NCBI GenBank assembly: GCA_002171495.2
Contig: NHEU02000038.1
Coordinates: forward strand, 1-6,485
Source of the DNA: Alphaproteobacteria bacterium TMED93
GTDB lineage: Bacteria > Pseudomonadota > Alphaproteobacteria > TMED109
Length of the DNA stretch: 6,485 nucleotides
Direction: 5' to 3'
A model generated the notes under the pieces. The model did not search any database, was not told the DNA's origin, and saw nothing but the letters and a program-made list of their open reading frames with translations. This document shows positions 1-5,678 of the stretch, in pieces (the first letter of the stretch is position 1; the number at the start of each line of letters is the position of its first letter). A program made the translations under genes and the position numbers.

Positions 1-46
1 ACTCATTACCGGTTTCTTTTATAATATCTTTTAAAAAATCACTCAT
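1..46 (-). CDS. uvsX: Probable UvsX (RecA-like recombinase), N-terminal 15 codons only
   Basis: Only the start of this gene is inside the window; it runs off the left edge. The visible peptide is MSDFLKDIIKETGNE. An ATG at 44-46 is preceded by a strong Shine-Dalgarno, AGGAGA at 51-56 with a 4-base spacer, and by a near-consensus promoter. The peptide resembles the opening of UvsX proteins of marine T4-like phages as I recall them (a pattern like M-x-FLKDI-x-KEIG). UvsX is the phage RecA homologue that coats single-stranded DNA and performs strand exchange in recombination-dependent replication. Its position downstream of the polymerase fits the gene order I associate with T4-like marine phages. 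No Walker motif is visible, so the identification rests on a short N-terminus plus context; any other phage protein starting this way remains possible. Confidence 0.6.
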   Translation of the reverse strand, partial: MSDFLKDIIKETGNE

Positions 47-50
47 TATT

Positions 51-56
51 TCTCCT
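51..56 (-). promoter_or_regulatory. Shine-Dalgarno of probable uvsX
   Basis: The sequence is AGGAGA, four bases before the ATG at 44-46. It is the strongest ribosome binding site in the window. It directly abuts the candidate -10 element at 57-62, so a transcript starting from that promoter would exclude it. Confidence 0.75.
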
Positions 57-85
57 AATATACATTATTTGTTTGTAATTGTCAA
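57..85 (-). promoter_or_regulatory. Sigma70-like promoter upstream of probable uvsX
   Basis: Reading the minus strand, TTGACA (80-85, a perfect -35) is followed after exactly 17 bases by TATATT (57-62, five of six matches to TATAAT). The -35 lies just past the TGA stop of the preceding gene (89-91). The expected start point, about seven bases downstream of the -10, is near position 50, only a few bases before the ATG at 46. This would give a nearly leaderless mRNA lacking the AGGAGA site. The match is strong, but promoter function is inferred and AT-rich DNA yields chance -10 matches. Confidence 0.65.
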
Positions 86-88
86 GCC

Positions 89-1192
89 TCATCTGATAAT
101 GTCAATCTGACTATCTTTAGTCCATACCTCTAATTCACTTCGTAAACGCTTCTCTTCTTGTAGTTTATAGAAACGTTTAGTAGCAAGTTTACGCCACCAT
201 TCTATAATTTCATTGTCAAAATATCTATCATAGTTTTGTGCTTTAACAATCTCATTTGTTTTACCATTTACAATATCTATATAGTTCTCTATACCATAGT
301 TTGATACATAATATCTTTTTTGTTCGGTAAGATTTTTAGCATTTGCAATCGTAAGTTTAAAGTTATCTAAATCGTCTCCGTCTAGGGCTTTTTTTACTAG
401 ACCAATAATACCTGTGGTCATTTTAAGTTTTCTACTTGAAGCGCCTTCTTTTACTAACTGACCTTTACCAATTATATCTTCAACATATTCTACTAGGTCA
501 AGATATGGTTTGCCGTGCAACATAGGAATAAAATCTGACATTGTATTACCTTTATATCTTAACATAGGTTTCATACCGTCATACATTGAGGCACCTTTTG
601 TATTACCATATAAACTTGTGGTCTCAAACATTACCAAGTTCATACCATATTTCTTGTTTAGTTTTTCTCTTACTTCGTGAGAACAACATAAACCAGCCAA
701 TAGTTTACCACCTAGATAATTATAACCAAAAGGCTGACAAGGTACAATAACAAAACCCATAATGGCTGTTTTATTAAATACTGATAAATCGGGTACATTG
801 CCAAGTAAAGTATTCCTAGGCTTGCAATTAATAACTGGACTACCAAATCGCATAAAGCCAACATACTTGTTTGTATTTTTTTCTTTAACTGCAAGTTTCA
901 ATGCCTTTCCTGGAATACTTACCATATTACTATGACTTGATATCATATTAATACAATTATCCCAAGTGTTGTTATCTAACTCAACTACTTCTAAATCCAT
1001 AACCTCTGGTGACATTGTAAAGTCATCAAACATATCTGAATCAAAACCCATACCAGGAAGTGGTTGAGCAATGGTTTCTATTTGTGCCATTTTTTGGTCA
1101 CGCATATATTCATCTATACGATTAAATTGACCAAAGTAATCATTAAATACTTTAGCACATTTTAAAGCTTGTTCTTTAGTTAGGGTCTTCAT
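89..1192 (-). CDS. DUF4338/DruA-like protein, putative
   Basis: A 367-residue soluble protein with no signal peptide or membrane segment. The central block resembles the DUF4338 family, the family of the Druantia anti-phage protein DruA. A GGKLLAGLCCSHEVREKLNKK stretch (about 161-181) is followed by a YG, a hydrophobic strand, and TTSLYG at 191-196. Near the C-terminus comes an EIIEWWRKLA segment (328-337), like the W-W motif that I recall closing DUF4338 proteins. The N-terminal 60 residues are acidic and unrecognised; the last 30 are a charged, probably helical tail. The biochemical role of the family is not settled, so a DNA-modifying or DNA-binding role is only a guess. The ATG start at 1190-1192 lacks a Shine-Dalgarno, but a sigma70-like promoter lies just upstream. 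It sits between thyX and probable uvsX and is separated from both by short gaps, so it is probably its own transcription unit. The family call comes from recalled sequence patterns, not a search. Confidence 0.55.
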   Translation of the reverse strand: MKTLTKEQALKCAKVFNDYFGQFNRIDEYMRDQKMAQIETIAQPLPGMGFDSDMFDDFTMSPEVMDLEVVELDNNTWDNCINMISSHSNMVSIPGKALKLAVKEKNTNKYVGFMRFGSPVINCKPRNTLLGNVPDLSVFNKTAIMGFVIVPCQPFGYNYLGGKLLAGLCCSHEVREKLNKKYGMNLVMFETTSLYGNTKGASMYDGMKPMLRYKGNTMSDFIPMLHGKPYLDLVEYVEDIIGKGQLVKEGASSRKLKMTTGIIGLVKKALDGDDLDNFKLTIANAKNLTEQKRYYVSNYGIENYIDIVNGKTNEIVKAQNYDRYFDNEIIEWWRKLATKRFYKLQEEKRLRSELEVWTKDSQIDIIR

Positions 1193-1223
1193 TATTCATC
1201 ACTATTAACATTAATATTGGTAT

Positions 1224-1252
1224 ACTATAACACACTCCGATATATAAGGCAA
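1224..1252 (-). promoter_or_regulatory. Sigma70-like promoter upstream of the DruA-like gene
   Basis: On the minus strand, TTGCCT (1247-1252) and TATAGT (1224-1229) are separated by exactly 17 bases. The -10 matches the consensus at five of six positions and the -35 at four of six. It lies in the 75-base gap between thyX and the DruA-like gene, the longest gap in the window. The predicted start near 1217 would give a leader of about 25 bases before the ATG at 1192. This supports separate, probably host-polymerase-driven, expression of that gene. Confidence 0.55.
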
Positions 1253-1267
1253 GTAAAAAAAATTCAA

Positions 1268-1879
1268 TCATTTTAATAAATGTTTTGCACTAATCGGAAA
1301 ATGGTCTTTTAAATGTTTATCTATATGTGTGGCTATTACTCTGGTTTCTTCCTGTGTGTCTTCTTTGATTCGCAAATTTACCACTCTTGCAAATGCCATT
1401 AAACTACCAGACCAATACCACTCTGTCATCATATTTTGAGGTAAAATCATTCTAGCCATTTCTGGTGCTATTTCTGATTCTAACATATCATTATATAATT
1501 CTTTTGACTTACTAACAAAGTCTGTAATATCATATTCAACTTCTTCATTACTAGAACCTTGTTTTTTATTCTCTGCTCTTTTACGCCACATAAAAGGTAT
1601 ATAAAATTCAGGTTTATCATCTACATATCTTCTACTGACTTCATTCCAAACTAAACCAACTTGATGTTTTACCAATTGTCTTGCAACAAATATAGGTGCT
1701 TTGATTAAGAATTGTAAACTAGTATGGCCAAAAGGAGACCAATGGTCGTGTTCGGCCAAATACTTAATTAGTTTCTCATCTTTTTCATCTAGTAATTCTT
1801 TTCTTTTGGCGAATGATACCCTAGCAGCGTTAACTACTGATAAATCACTACCCATTTTATCAATTAATTGTACGTTCAT
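1268..1879 (-). CDS. thyX: Flavin-dependent thymidylate synthase ThyX
   Basis: ThyX makes dTMP from dUMP using methylenetetrahydrofolate and NAD(P)H through a bound FAD, as a homotetramer; in a phage it supplies thymidine for genome synthesis. At 203 residues it is slightly short for the family but looks complete. Recognisable blocks are HDHWSPFGHTS (44-53, the His-rich substrate/flavin region), APIFVARQL (61-69), then KHQVGLVWNEVSRRY (71-85), corresponding to the ThyX signature RHRx7S, and a C-terminal NLR at 168-170 followed by TQEETR, matching the usual LR...AQxEIR block. The signature deviates: KHQ replaces RHR and there are eight rather than seven residues before the serine. The ATG overlaps the stop of the upstream methyltransferase (ATGA at 1876-1879) and has its own GGGGA Shine-Dalgarno. 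It is probably the last gene of the polymerase unit. ThyX rather than ThyA is clear from the motifs. Confidence 0.93.
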   Translation of the reverse strand: MNVQLIDKMGSDLSVVNAARVSFAKRKELLDEKDEKLIKYLAEHDHWSPFGHTSLQFLIKAPIFVARQLVKHQVGLVWNEVSRRYVDDKPEFYIPFMWRKRAENKKQGSSNEEVEYDITDFVSKSKELYNDMLESEIAPEMARMILPQNMMTEWYWSGSLMAFARVVNLRIKEDTQEETRVIATHIDKHLKDHFPISAKHLLK

Positions 1880-2433
1880 ATTTCATTTCCCCAATAATCC
1901 CAATTGTCGTAAGGTTTTTTTCTAGCAAATAATTCTATATATGGTCCTTCTACAAGTCTTTCTATTTCTTTATGCATTAATGGTTTCTTTGAATGTTCTT
2001 CTCTTTGTGAAACTATTAATTGTTTTACATCTTTATGAATTCTTTTTGGTTTACCTTTTGTTGCAAGTAAACACATTTCTGGATTGCCTCTAGTCCAATA
2101 ACCTAATCCGGTAAACATACCCATATTAGTTTTATTTGTTTTCGCCCAAGTAAAACCTACGGTCTTGTATTGAAAACCCCAGGCTTCTATTACATCAAAT
2201 GCAAGGTCTAACATAGGGTCAATAACCCACATTAATAAAACTGAATTGTCAGCAGATATATCCTTTACAGGTAGATTACAAATATCTAATAACTCCATAC
2301 AATTATAGTGTTGATTAGGATTTCTACCCTCACCTTTTTTTGACCTTGATTTAAAATACCAAGGTGGGTCTGCATATATCACACCATACTTTTTATTTGG
2401 AAATGTCGTATTCAAAATTTTGTGTCTCTTCAC
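1876..2433 (-). CDS. MT-A70-type DNA adenine N6-methyltransferase
   Basis: A predicted S-adenosylmethionine-dependent methyltransferase of the MT-A70 family, which methylates N6 of adenine; in phages such enzymes modify DNA and can block restriction. The catalytic DPPW is at 22-25 (in KYGVIYADPPW). A GYWTRGNPEMCLLATKGKP block (111-129) follows, then REEHSKKP (144-151), and the family's closing pattern, ELFAR (167-171) followed by WDYWGNE (178-184). The domain is essentially complete in 185 residues with no separate target-recognition domain, so its site specificity cannot be read. The start is uncertain. The longest frame opens with GTG at 2431-2433 directly after an in-frame TAA and with no Shine-Dalgarno; TTG at 2413-2415 with a weak GAAGAG upstream is the alternative. 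No ATG precedes DPPW. The gene overlaps the preceding GNAT-like gene by 41 or 23 bases and ends in ATGA shared with thyX. Confidence 0.88.
   Translation of the reverse strand: MKRHKILNTTFPNKKYGVIYADPPWYFKSRSKKGEGRNPNQHYNCMELLDICNLPVKDISADNSVLLMWVIDPMLDLAFDVIEAWGFQYKTVGFTWAKTNKTNMGMFTGLGYWTRGNPEMCLLATKGKPKRIHKDVKQLIVSQREEHSKKPLMHKEIERLVEGPYIELFARKKPYDNWDYWGNEI
1888..1892 (-). promoter_or_regulatory. Shine-Dalgarno of thyX
   Basis: GGGGA on the minus strand, eight bases before the thyX ATG at 1877-1879. It lies inside the last codons of the methyltransferase gene and supports the chosen thyX start. Confidence 0.6.
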
Positions 2434-2884
2434 TTATGTTAATTTGTTTAGCACCATTCTTAATATGAAAATGTGTGGCCATTGGTGTTAATGGTGATAA
2501 GGTTACCACTCTTTGAAAATGATTTTGTTTTGCCCATTCACCCAACTTATTAATTATCTCTTTGCCTGCTCCTCTTTTTCTTGACCATACGGTATATGCA
2601 ACGACAATTTCACCTCTTTGGTTTTCTTGATTGGCTGCTTGTGACATATAATCCATTTCTCTAACCGTAAAAGGTACTTCAGGACATAACGCTACACAAA
2701 CTATTGCCTCTATCTCTTCATTATATTTTAGACCAAATATTTTTCTGCCGTTAGTAATTCTAAAACCTAACGTTAGTTCAGGTCTTACAGGATCCTCCGA
2801 TACATCAATATCATCTAGTTCAACTAATTCTGTACCTTTGACCCATTTAAAAAAGTCGTCTATATTATCTTTAAATTTTTTCAT
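2393..2884 (-). CDS. GNAT-type N-acetyltransferase-like protein
   Basis: A 163-residue protein from the ATG at 2882-2884. A longer frame reaches a TTG at 2926, but the ATG is preferred: it has a GGAGG Shine-Dalgarno ten bases upstream and forms an ATGA overlap with the polymerase stop. The GNAT acetyl-CoA pyrophosphate-binding pattern (Q/R-x-x-G-x-G/A) is visible as RKRGAGK at 102-108, after a VVAYTVW strand and before a helix ending in EWAKQ. PLTPMATHFHIKNGAKQ (131-147) matches the last GNAT strand/helix, where a residue pair F...G.. near the acceptor site is common. GNAT enzymes transfer acyl groups from acyl-CoA to amines; the substrate is unknown here. Similar proteins occur next to gp43 in marine T4-like phages as far as I recall. 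Its tail overlaps the methyltransferase gene. A modification role on DNA, as for the GNAT-fold Mom protein, is only speculation. Confidence 0.72.
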   Translation of the reverse strand: MKKFKDNIDDFFKWVKGTELVELDDIDVSEDPVRPELTLGFRITNGRKIFGLKYNEEIEAIVCVALCPEVPFTVREMDYMSQAANQENQRGEIVVAYTVWSRKRGAGKEIINKLGEWAKQNHFQRVVTLSPLTPMATHFHIKNGAKQINISEETQNFEYDISK

Positions 2885-5364
2885 CCAAAAAATGCCTCCA
2901 ATGTTGCCTTTGGTTCGTGTTCCCAACCTATAGCCTGGAGAATAAATCTCATAGGGTCTAAAAAGGTCTTCTCAAATTGTGTTTCATAATCTACGTATTG
3001 TTTTAATTTAAACTCCGTAGGTAAACTAGTTATATAACTTATAACATCAAACTTAAAAGGATTTGCCTCTATTAGTTTAATAAACTTAATCTTGTCGCCT
3101 TCTTGTATGTAAGGAAACTTATTTTGTAAACCAAACTCTTTTATTTGGTGGTTATATATCAACGCACCTTTGACGTGAATTGGAGTACCTTTGATAAAAA
3201 TACTATTATTATCACGGTACTTCCTCAAGTTATTACAACTTCTAGGAAAAGCAATTGCCTCTGGTGGCAATTCTTTAAATTCTTTTTTAAAATCTGCAAC
3301 AAAATCGTGTAGTTCGCCTTCACTTTTACCCATAATGATTTTAATTGCTTCTTTAATTTTACCTCTACAAACCTGTGGTGTTGATGATTTAACTGCCTCA
3401 ATACCCATAAGTTTAAGTTTAGGGTTAGCAAGTCTAATGTTTTCTTCATCAATAACATTTAACATATATCTTTTCTTTGCAACCCATATACCTTTATTGG
3501 CAATAACTTCTCGTTTCATTACCATTGCATTTTTAAAAGCATTTGAATAGTCGGCTAATTCTGCAAAACACTTTTCAATATAAGGTTCTAATTTATTATC
3601 ACAAACTTTACCAATGAAGTCTGTAATCTGGTCGTTTGTTTTATCTTTACAAGTCTTCTCTACCAGTTTATCTAAACATACATAGATTGAATCTGTATCA
3701 GACGCCACAATATAATCAACCTTATCTTTAGTTTGTAATATTTGATTTAGATATGTATTCATTTTTTCTTCAATGAAACGAATAATAAACTGACCTGCCG
3801 TGGTAATACCACTTGCCTGTCTTACATCATAGTATCTAAAGTATTGGTTACCAACTGCACCATAAGCTGAGTTTAAGGCAATCTTTCTTGCCCATTGTAT
3901 ATTATGACAACGTGAAATTTCTTTTACAAGTTTAGGGTCTTTTGTTTTTTGATATTCTTTTTTAGCCTTTAACATTCTGTTCTTGTAGATAACACGTTCA
4001 TTGTACATTGTTTCCATCATTTCAGGTAAAAAACCTTGACTATCATTTTTAAACATTGCACCATTTGGTGTTAAACAAGCACCTTCAGTTTTTAAGAAAT
4101 CTAATGGTGTATTTGATAACATTTTATTTACAGATACACCTTTACTAGACGAGCCGATAATTTTCTCCGGTGAAATATTATATTGTATAATAATATGTGG
4201 ATATAGTGAATTAATATCAAACGACACAATCCAATTATGGCCGCCTAGTTGAGGTTCTTTTACATAAGCGCCTTCGTATTTTGTTTCTTTAGAGTGTTCT
4301 TCTCTAGGTGGTACAGCTATGTTCTTTTTCATCAAGTGGTTTGCAATTAAGGTATCCCAAACTCTTACTTGCGAAAAGATATCATCATAGTTGACTTTAG
4401 ATTCATATGCAACGGTCAATGATAAATCAATAAGACCTAACTTATCTTCTAATGCGTCAACAATTTCTACGTCTTGAATATTATAATCTACAAACTTTTG
4501 AAAATCTTTTGTATAGAAGTCTTTAAATGTTTCATAAGGATTTTCATTCTTATTCTGACCAAGTTCTAATTCGCCAATAAAATCTAATCTATAACTCTCT
4601 TGTCTTGTTGGTATAAACCATTTGTACAAATCAAGATAGTCTAACATTACAATACCAAATAGTTGATAGACGGTTTGTGGTCTGCCTCTTACAACAATCT
4701 CTTCACGATTGATTAAGTTCCAAGGCGACATTCTGTTTGCAACTTTATCACCTGCAATCAATTTAATTCTATTCATTAAATACGGCAAGTCAAAGAATTT
4801 TGTATTCCAACCTGTAATAATATCAGGATAATTTTTTAACCAGAATTTCATAAACTCAAACATCAATTGTTTTTCGTCTCTACATCTGATATAGGTAATG
4901 TCTGTTCTTTCTGTATGAAAGTCGCCAACACCCCAAGTTAGTATCTGTTTATTAGATTGATTTTTTACCGTGATACACAACAACTCTTCAATAGGATTTT
5001 CTACATCTGGAAAACCATTTTCACAGGTTGTTTCTATATCTAATGTGAATATTTTAATATGTTCTTTTGACCATTGTATGGCGTCTGGATAATTTTTACC
5101 AATGTATTGATAATGATAACGTTCTAAACCAAACAACGGCGATTGAGCACCGTAGTCTTTTCTAAATTGTCTAGCAGACCTAATATCATTAAAGGTAATA
5201 GGCTTTAAAAACTGACCTTGTAGATTTTTTATTTTAGTTTCTTGTTGTGATAAAGCGTAGAGAGTAGGACCAAAATCTATTTTATCTTTATAATCTTTTC
5301 CGTTTAATACACCACGAATAAGAAGTTTGCCTTTGTGTTCAATTACATTTTTATAAAAGTTCAT
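2881..5364 (-). CDS. 43: Family B DNA polymerase, T4 gp43-like
   Basis: The phage replicative polymerase with 3'-5' proofreading, 827 residues (T4 gp43 is about 900). Exonuclease motifs: Exo I LDIET with D109 and E111; Exo II GWNTKFFDLPYL with N187 and D192; Exo III YNIQDVEIVD with Y294 and D298. Polymerase motifs: motif A SFDINSLYPHIII with D383; motif B KIALNSAYG with K494, N498 and Y501; motif C SDTDSIYV with D556 and D558; and KKRY at 630-633. All catalytic carboxylates are present, so the enzyme should be active for both reactions. The C-terminus, KATLEAFFG (819-827), resembles a clamp-binding peptide (QxxLxxFF-like) that would dock on the gp45 sliding clamp. Motif A has histidine (390) where T4 has serine. 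The ATG at 5362-5364 has a GAGAG upstream and overlaps the ferredoxin gene by 14 bases; the stop overlaps the GNAT-like gene by four. No intein or split is seen. Confidence 0.97.
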   Translation of the reverse strand: MNFYKNVIEHKGKLLIRGVLNGKDYKDKIDFGPTLYALSQQETKIKNLQGQFLKPITFNDIRSARQFRKDYGAQSPLFGLERYHYQYIGKNYPDAIQWSKEHIKIFTLDIETTCENGFPDVENPIEELLCITVKNQSNKQILTWGVGDFHTERTDITYIRCRDEKQLMFEFMKFWLKNYPDIITGWNTKFFDLPYLMNRIKLIAGDKVANRMSPWNLINREEIVVRGRPQTVYQLFGIVMLDYLDLYKWFIPTRQESYRLDFIGELELGQNKNENPYETFKDFYTKDFQKFVDYNIQDVEIVDALEDKLGLIDLSLTVAYESKVNYDDIFSQVRVWDTLIANHLMKKNIAVPPREEHSKETKYEGAYVKEPQLGGHNWIVSFDINSLYPHIIIQYNISPEKIIGSSSKGVSVNKMLSNTPLDFLKTEGACLTPNGAMFKNDSQGFLPEMMETMYNERVIYKNRMLKAKKEYQKTKDPKLVKEISRCHNIQWARKIALNSAYGAVGNQYFRYYDVRQASGITTAGQFIIRFIEEKMNTYLNQILQTKDKVDYIVASDTDSIYVCLDKLVEKTCKDKTNDQITDFIGKVCDNKLEPYIEKCFAELADYSNAFKNAMVMKREVIANKGIWVAKKRYMLNVIDEENIRLANPKLKLMGIEAVKSSTPQVCRGKIKEAIKIIMGKSEGELHDFVADFKKEFKELPPEAIAFPRSCNNLRKYRDNNSIFIKGTPIHVKGALIYNHQIKEFGLQNKFPYIQEGDKIKFIKLIEANPFKFDVISYITSLPTEFKLKQYVDYETQFEKTFLDPMRFILQAIGWEHEPKATLEAFFG
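2895..2899 (-). promoter_or_regulatory. Shine-Dalgarno of the GNAT-like gene, inside the polymerase tail
   Basis: GGAGG on the minus strand, ten bases before the ATG at 2882-2884. It decides the start of the GNAT-like gene over the upstream TTG at 2926. The same bases encode the Leu-Glu-Ala part of the polymerase's C-terminal clamp-binding-like peptide. Confidence 0.65.
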
Positions 5365-5677
5365 TATCTCTCAATTCCACTTCAAGTCCATTATGTTTAT
5401 CATTCAATTGTATTTGACAAGATAACCTACTTGTCATCCTATCGTAATCATCTTCAACTTCTAATAGCTCTGTTTCAAGACTATTATAATCTGCCGGTTC
5501 AATTTTGTCAAGTGTCTTTACGTGAACGTGACAAGTACCACAAGCACAACACCCACCACAATCAGCAGGTATTTCTGGTATGTCTGCCTTTTTGGCAGCT
5601 TCCATCAAAGTAAAGCCCGGTTCTACATCAACTTTAATCCGTTCTTTACCATTTCTGATAAAGTAAACAGATATCAT
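5351..5677 (-). CDS. Adrenodoxin-type [2Fe-2S] ferredoxin
   Basis: A 108-residue electron carrier predicted to hold one [2Fe-2S] cluster. The ligand pattern is C-x5-C-x2-C-x37-C with C40, C46, C49 and C87. The first three sit in ADCGGCCACGTCHVHV (38-53) and the last in RLSCQI (84-89). This spacing is that of the adrenodoxin/Isc-Fdx/putidaredoxin group, not the plant-type C-x4-C-x2-C of photosynthetic PetF. A beta-grasp start (FIRNGKERIKVDVEPG, then TLMEAAKKA) and the GLEVEL ending are also typical, and the length is normal. Two extra cysteines, C43 and C44, lie within the cluster loop. There is no signal or targeting peptide. The gene starts one base after the stop of the Sm-like gene without a Shine-Dalgarno, and overlaps the polymerase start by 14 bases. 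Its redox partner is not visible; a diiron enzyme such as ribonucleotide reductase, or a host oxidoreductase, is a guess. Confidence 0.93.
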   Translation of the reverse strand: MISVYFIRNGKERIKVDVEPGFTLMEAAKKADIPEIPADCGGCCACGTCHVHVKTLDKIEPADYNSLETELLEVEDDYDRMTSRLSCQIQLNDKHNGLEVELRDNELL

Positions 5678-5678
5678 A

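Noticed and set aside
712..894. Minus-strand 60-codon frame with a hydrophobic, membrane-like composition
   Set aside because: It overlaps the DruA-like gene in another frame; the hydrophobicity is expected from frame-shifted AT-rich codons and no ribosome site was seen.
1255..1282. Possible terminator after thyX: a CATTT/AAATG inverted repeat followed by eight T on the minus strand
   Set aside because: The stem is only five pairs with a single G-C pair, and six bases separate it from the T run, so it is unlikely to stop transcription.
1701..1925. Plus-strand frame of 74 codons with a serine-rich stretch
   Set aside because: It is antisense to the clear thyX and methyltransferase coding regions.
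2885..2926. Extended N-terminus of the GNAT-like protein from a TTG at 2926
   Set aside because: The added 14 residues are read from polymerase tail codons; the ATG at 2884 has the GGAGG site and ATGA overlap.
3225..3458. Minus-strand 77-codon frame
   Set aside because: It is an out-of-frame shadow of the polymerase gene with no motif.
3191..3550. Plus-strand frame of 119 codons
   Set aside because: It lies antisense inside the polymerase gene, across conserved coding sequence, has no recognisable domain and only hydrophobic low-complexity residues.
5335..5613. Plus-strand frame of 92 codons
   Set aside because: It is antisense to the ferredoxin gene, including the cysteine cluster codons, and shows no family resemblance.
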